From Planctomycetota bacterium (GTDB lineage: Bacteria > Planctomycetota > Brocadiia > SM23-32), in contig JAGXLK010000170.1 of assembly GCA_018334735.1 (NCBI GenBank), forward strand, positions 1 through 6,074: 6,074 nucleotides of DNA, written 5' to 3'. The position numbers and the translations under genes are program-made. Of the stretch, positions 5,328-6,074 are shown piece by piece. Under the pieces are notes generated by a model, which was not told the DNA's origin, did no database searches, and saw only the letters and a program-made list of their open reading frames with translations. Each line of letters opens with the position of its first letter. Within the stretch, counting starts at the first letter, position 1.

Positions 5328-6074
5328 TACTCAGCACCTTCGATTTCTTCCACTTTATATCCCCTCCATCGAACTTTGCCTTCCATGTCCATAGTTTGGG
5401 CCAAGGCCATTCCACCACAGCGTTAGCGCGAATTGTGACTTCTACGGGATGCGACAGATTCTGCCCTTCCGGCGAAGACTTTTGCACAGGAATCTTGAAT
5501 AGCTTCGCAAAAGACTGGGCAACCGAGACCTTGGAAGCATTGAAACTCAATGGCACGTTGACGTTGACTGGTCCAACCGGAACAGTGATACTCCCTCCAT
5601 CCGATGAGCCACCACGACAATCTCCCCCGAGTGTAACTTCCCATTCTTTCTGTCCATCAATTTCCACCGTCCAAGCGACAGCCACGGCTGCTCCCCCCTT
5701 ATACACCGGATTCCAGGCCTGATTCTCCAGAATCATGGTCTGCCCACCTTGGCTCTCAAGGAAATAGTCGTGCTTCCATGTTCCATCACAGTCATCGTTC
5801 GTACCTGCCTCGTATGTCAGCGTAAAAGTCTTAGTATCAGAATAAGGTTGAGGTTCGCTCTCATGTGGCCAGAGACCCGCTCTGCGGGCCCAAAGAGTAT
5901 AAAGACACTTAGTGTCATCTGTTACCGCGCAATCCGTCCGGACTAATCCCTTCACATCAATTGTAGTTTGAGCAAAAGCGCTCGGGAATTCCGCATCATA
6001 GACGCGAGCCTTGAAGCTACCAGATTTTGTAAAACGACCAGCTCTTATTGATTGTCTCAAACCCTGGCTAACGG
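5293..6074 (-). CDS. C-terminal part of a secreted beta-rich protein (5' end off the window)
   Basis: At least 259 residues are visible. The frame stays open to the window edge (VSQG precedes the TTG at 6060), and that TTG falls in the middle of what looks like a fold, so I treat the gene as truncated by the window. The first visible part (SGSFKARVYDAEFPSAFAQTTIDVKGLV) reads like the last strands of an immunoglobulin-like domain. A second beta domain follows (TKTFTLTYEAG..., then AVAVAWTVEIDGQKEWEVTLGG), then a Gly/Ser linker and a Val-rich strand segment (SITVPVGPVNVNVPLSF). The end is Trp/Lys-rich (VVEWPWPKLWTWKAKFDGG). Several cysteines (for example the pair in DCAVTDDTKC) suggest disulfides and export. 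It shares its general style, but no obvious sequence, with the 496-residue protein further along. The family is unknown to me. The stop codon lies inside a hairpin. Confidence 0.7.
   Translation of the reverse strand, partial: VSQGLRQSIRAGRFTKSGSFKARVYDAEFPSAFAQTTIDVKGLVRTDCAVTDDTKCLYTLWARRAGLWPHESEPQPYSDTKTFTLTYEAGTNDDCDGTWKHDYFLESQGGQTMILENQAWNPVYKGGAAVAVAWTVEIDGQKEWEVTLGGDCRGGSSDGGSITVPVGPVNVNVPLSFNASKVSVAQSFAKLFKIPVQKSSPEGQNLSHPVEVTIRANAVVEWPWPKLWTWKAKFDGGDIKWKKSKVLSSHFSPLPCSQR

Noticed and set aside
1..6074. CRISPR array, tRNA or rRNA genes
   Set aside because: There are no regularly spaced repeats, and no cloverleaf or rRNA-like stretch was seen on either strand.

Overview
The window looks like a piece of a Gram-negative bacterial chromosome. 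The evidence is a SurA-type periplasmic chaperone, several Sec signal peptides and AGGAG-type ribosome binding sites. Most of it has medium GC, and I cannot assign a species. The mix of large lineage-specific secreted proteins and an orphan IS3-type OrfA fits environmental or uncultured lineages (PVC group or similar), but that is a guess. Every convincing gene lies on the minus strand, so transcription runs from high to low coordinates.

Layout in transcription order: (1) 6074-5293, the C-terminal part of a secreted beta-rich protein whose start lies outside the window; its stop codon sits in a 15-bp hairpin. (2) 5292-5101, a 192-base gap with small inverted repeats. (3) 5100-4105, a secreted mostly helical protein of unknown function. 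(4) 4104-3986, a gap holding a candidate promoter and an imperfect inverted repeat. (5) 3985-3614, an IS3/IS911-type OrfA (helix-turn-helix plus coiled coil) with no OrfB behind it. (6) 3613-3423, a stretch with only short, doubtful reading frames. (7) 3422-2841, a two-TM membrane protein with a periplasmic domain, followed at once by a hairpin. (8) 2736-1246, a 496-residue secreted beta-rich protein whose first third is clearly more GC-rich than the rest. (9) 1240-296, a SurA-N-like chaperone without a peptidyl-prolyl isomerase domain; its ribosome binding site overlaps the stop codon of gene 8, so the two are almost certainly co-translated. (10) 295-1, mostly non-coding, ending in a cluster of hairpins that probably separates this block from whatever lies to the left.

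The best-supported functional story is that the envelope genes form an export or surface module. Two large beta-rich exported proteins, a helical exported protein and a bitopic membrane protein lie with a dedicated periplasmic holding chaperone, which is coupled to one of its likely clients. Apart from the chaperone and OrfA I do not recognise any of these families, so the module could be undescribed. The sequence alone does not prove a system.
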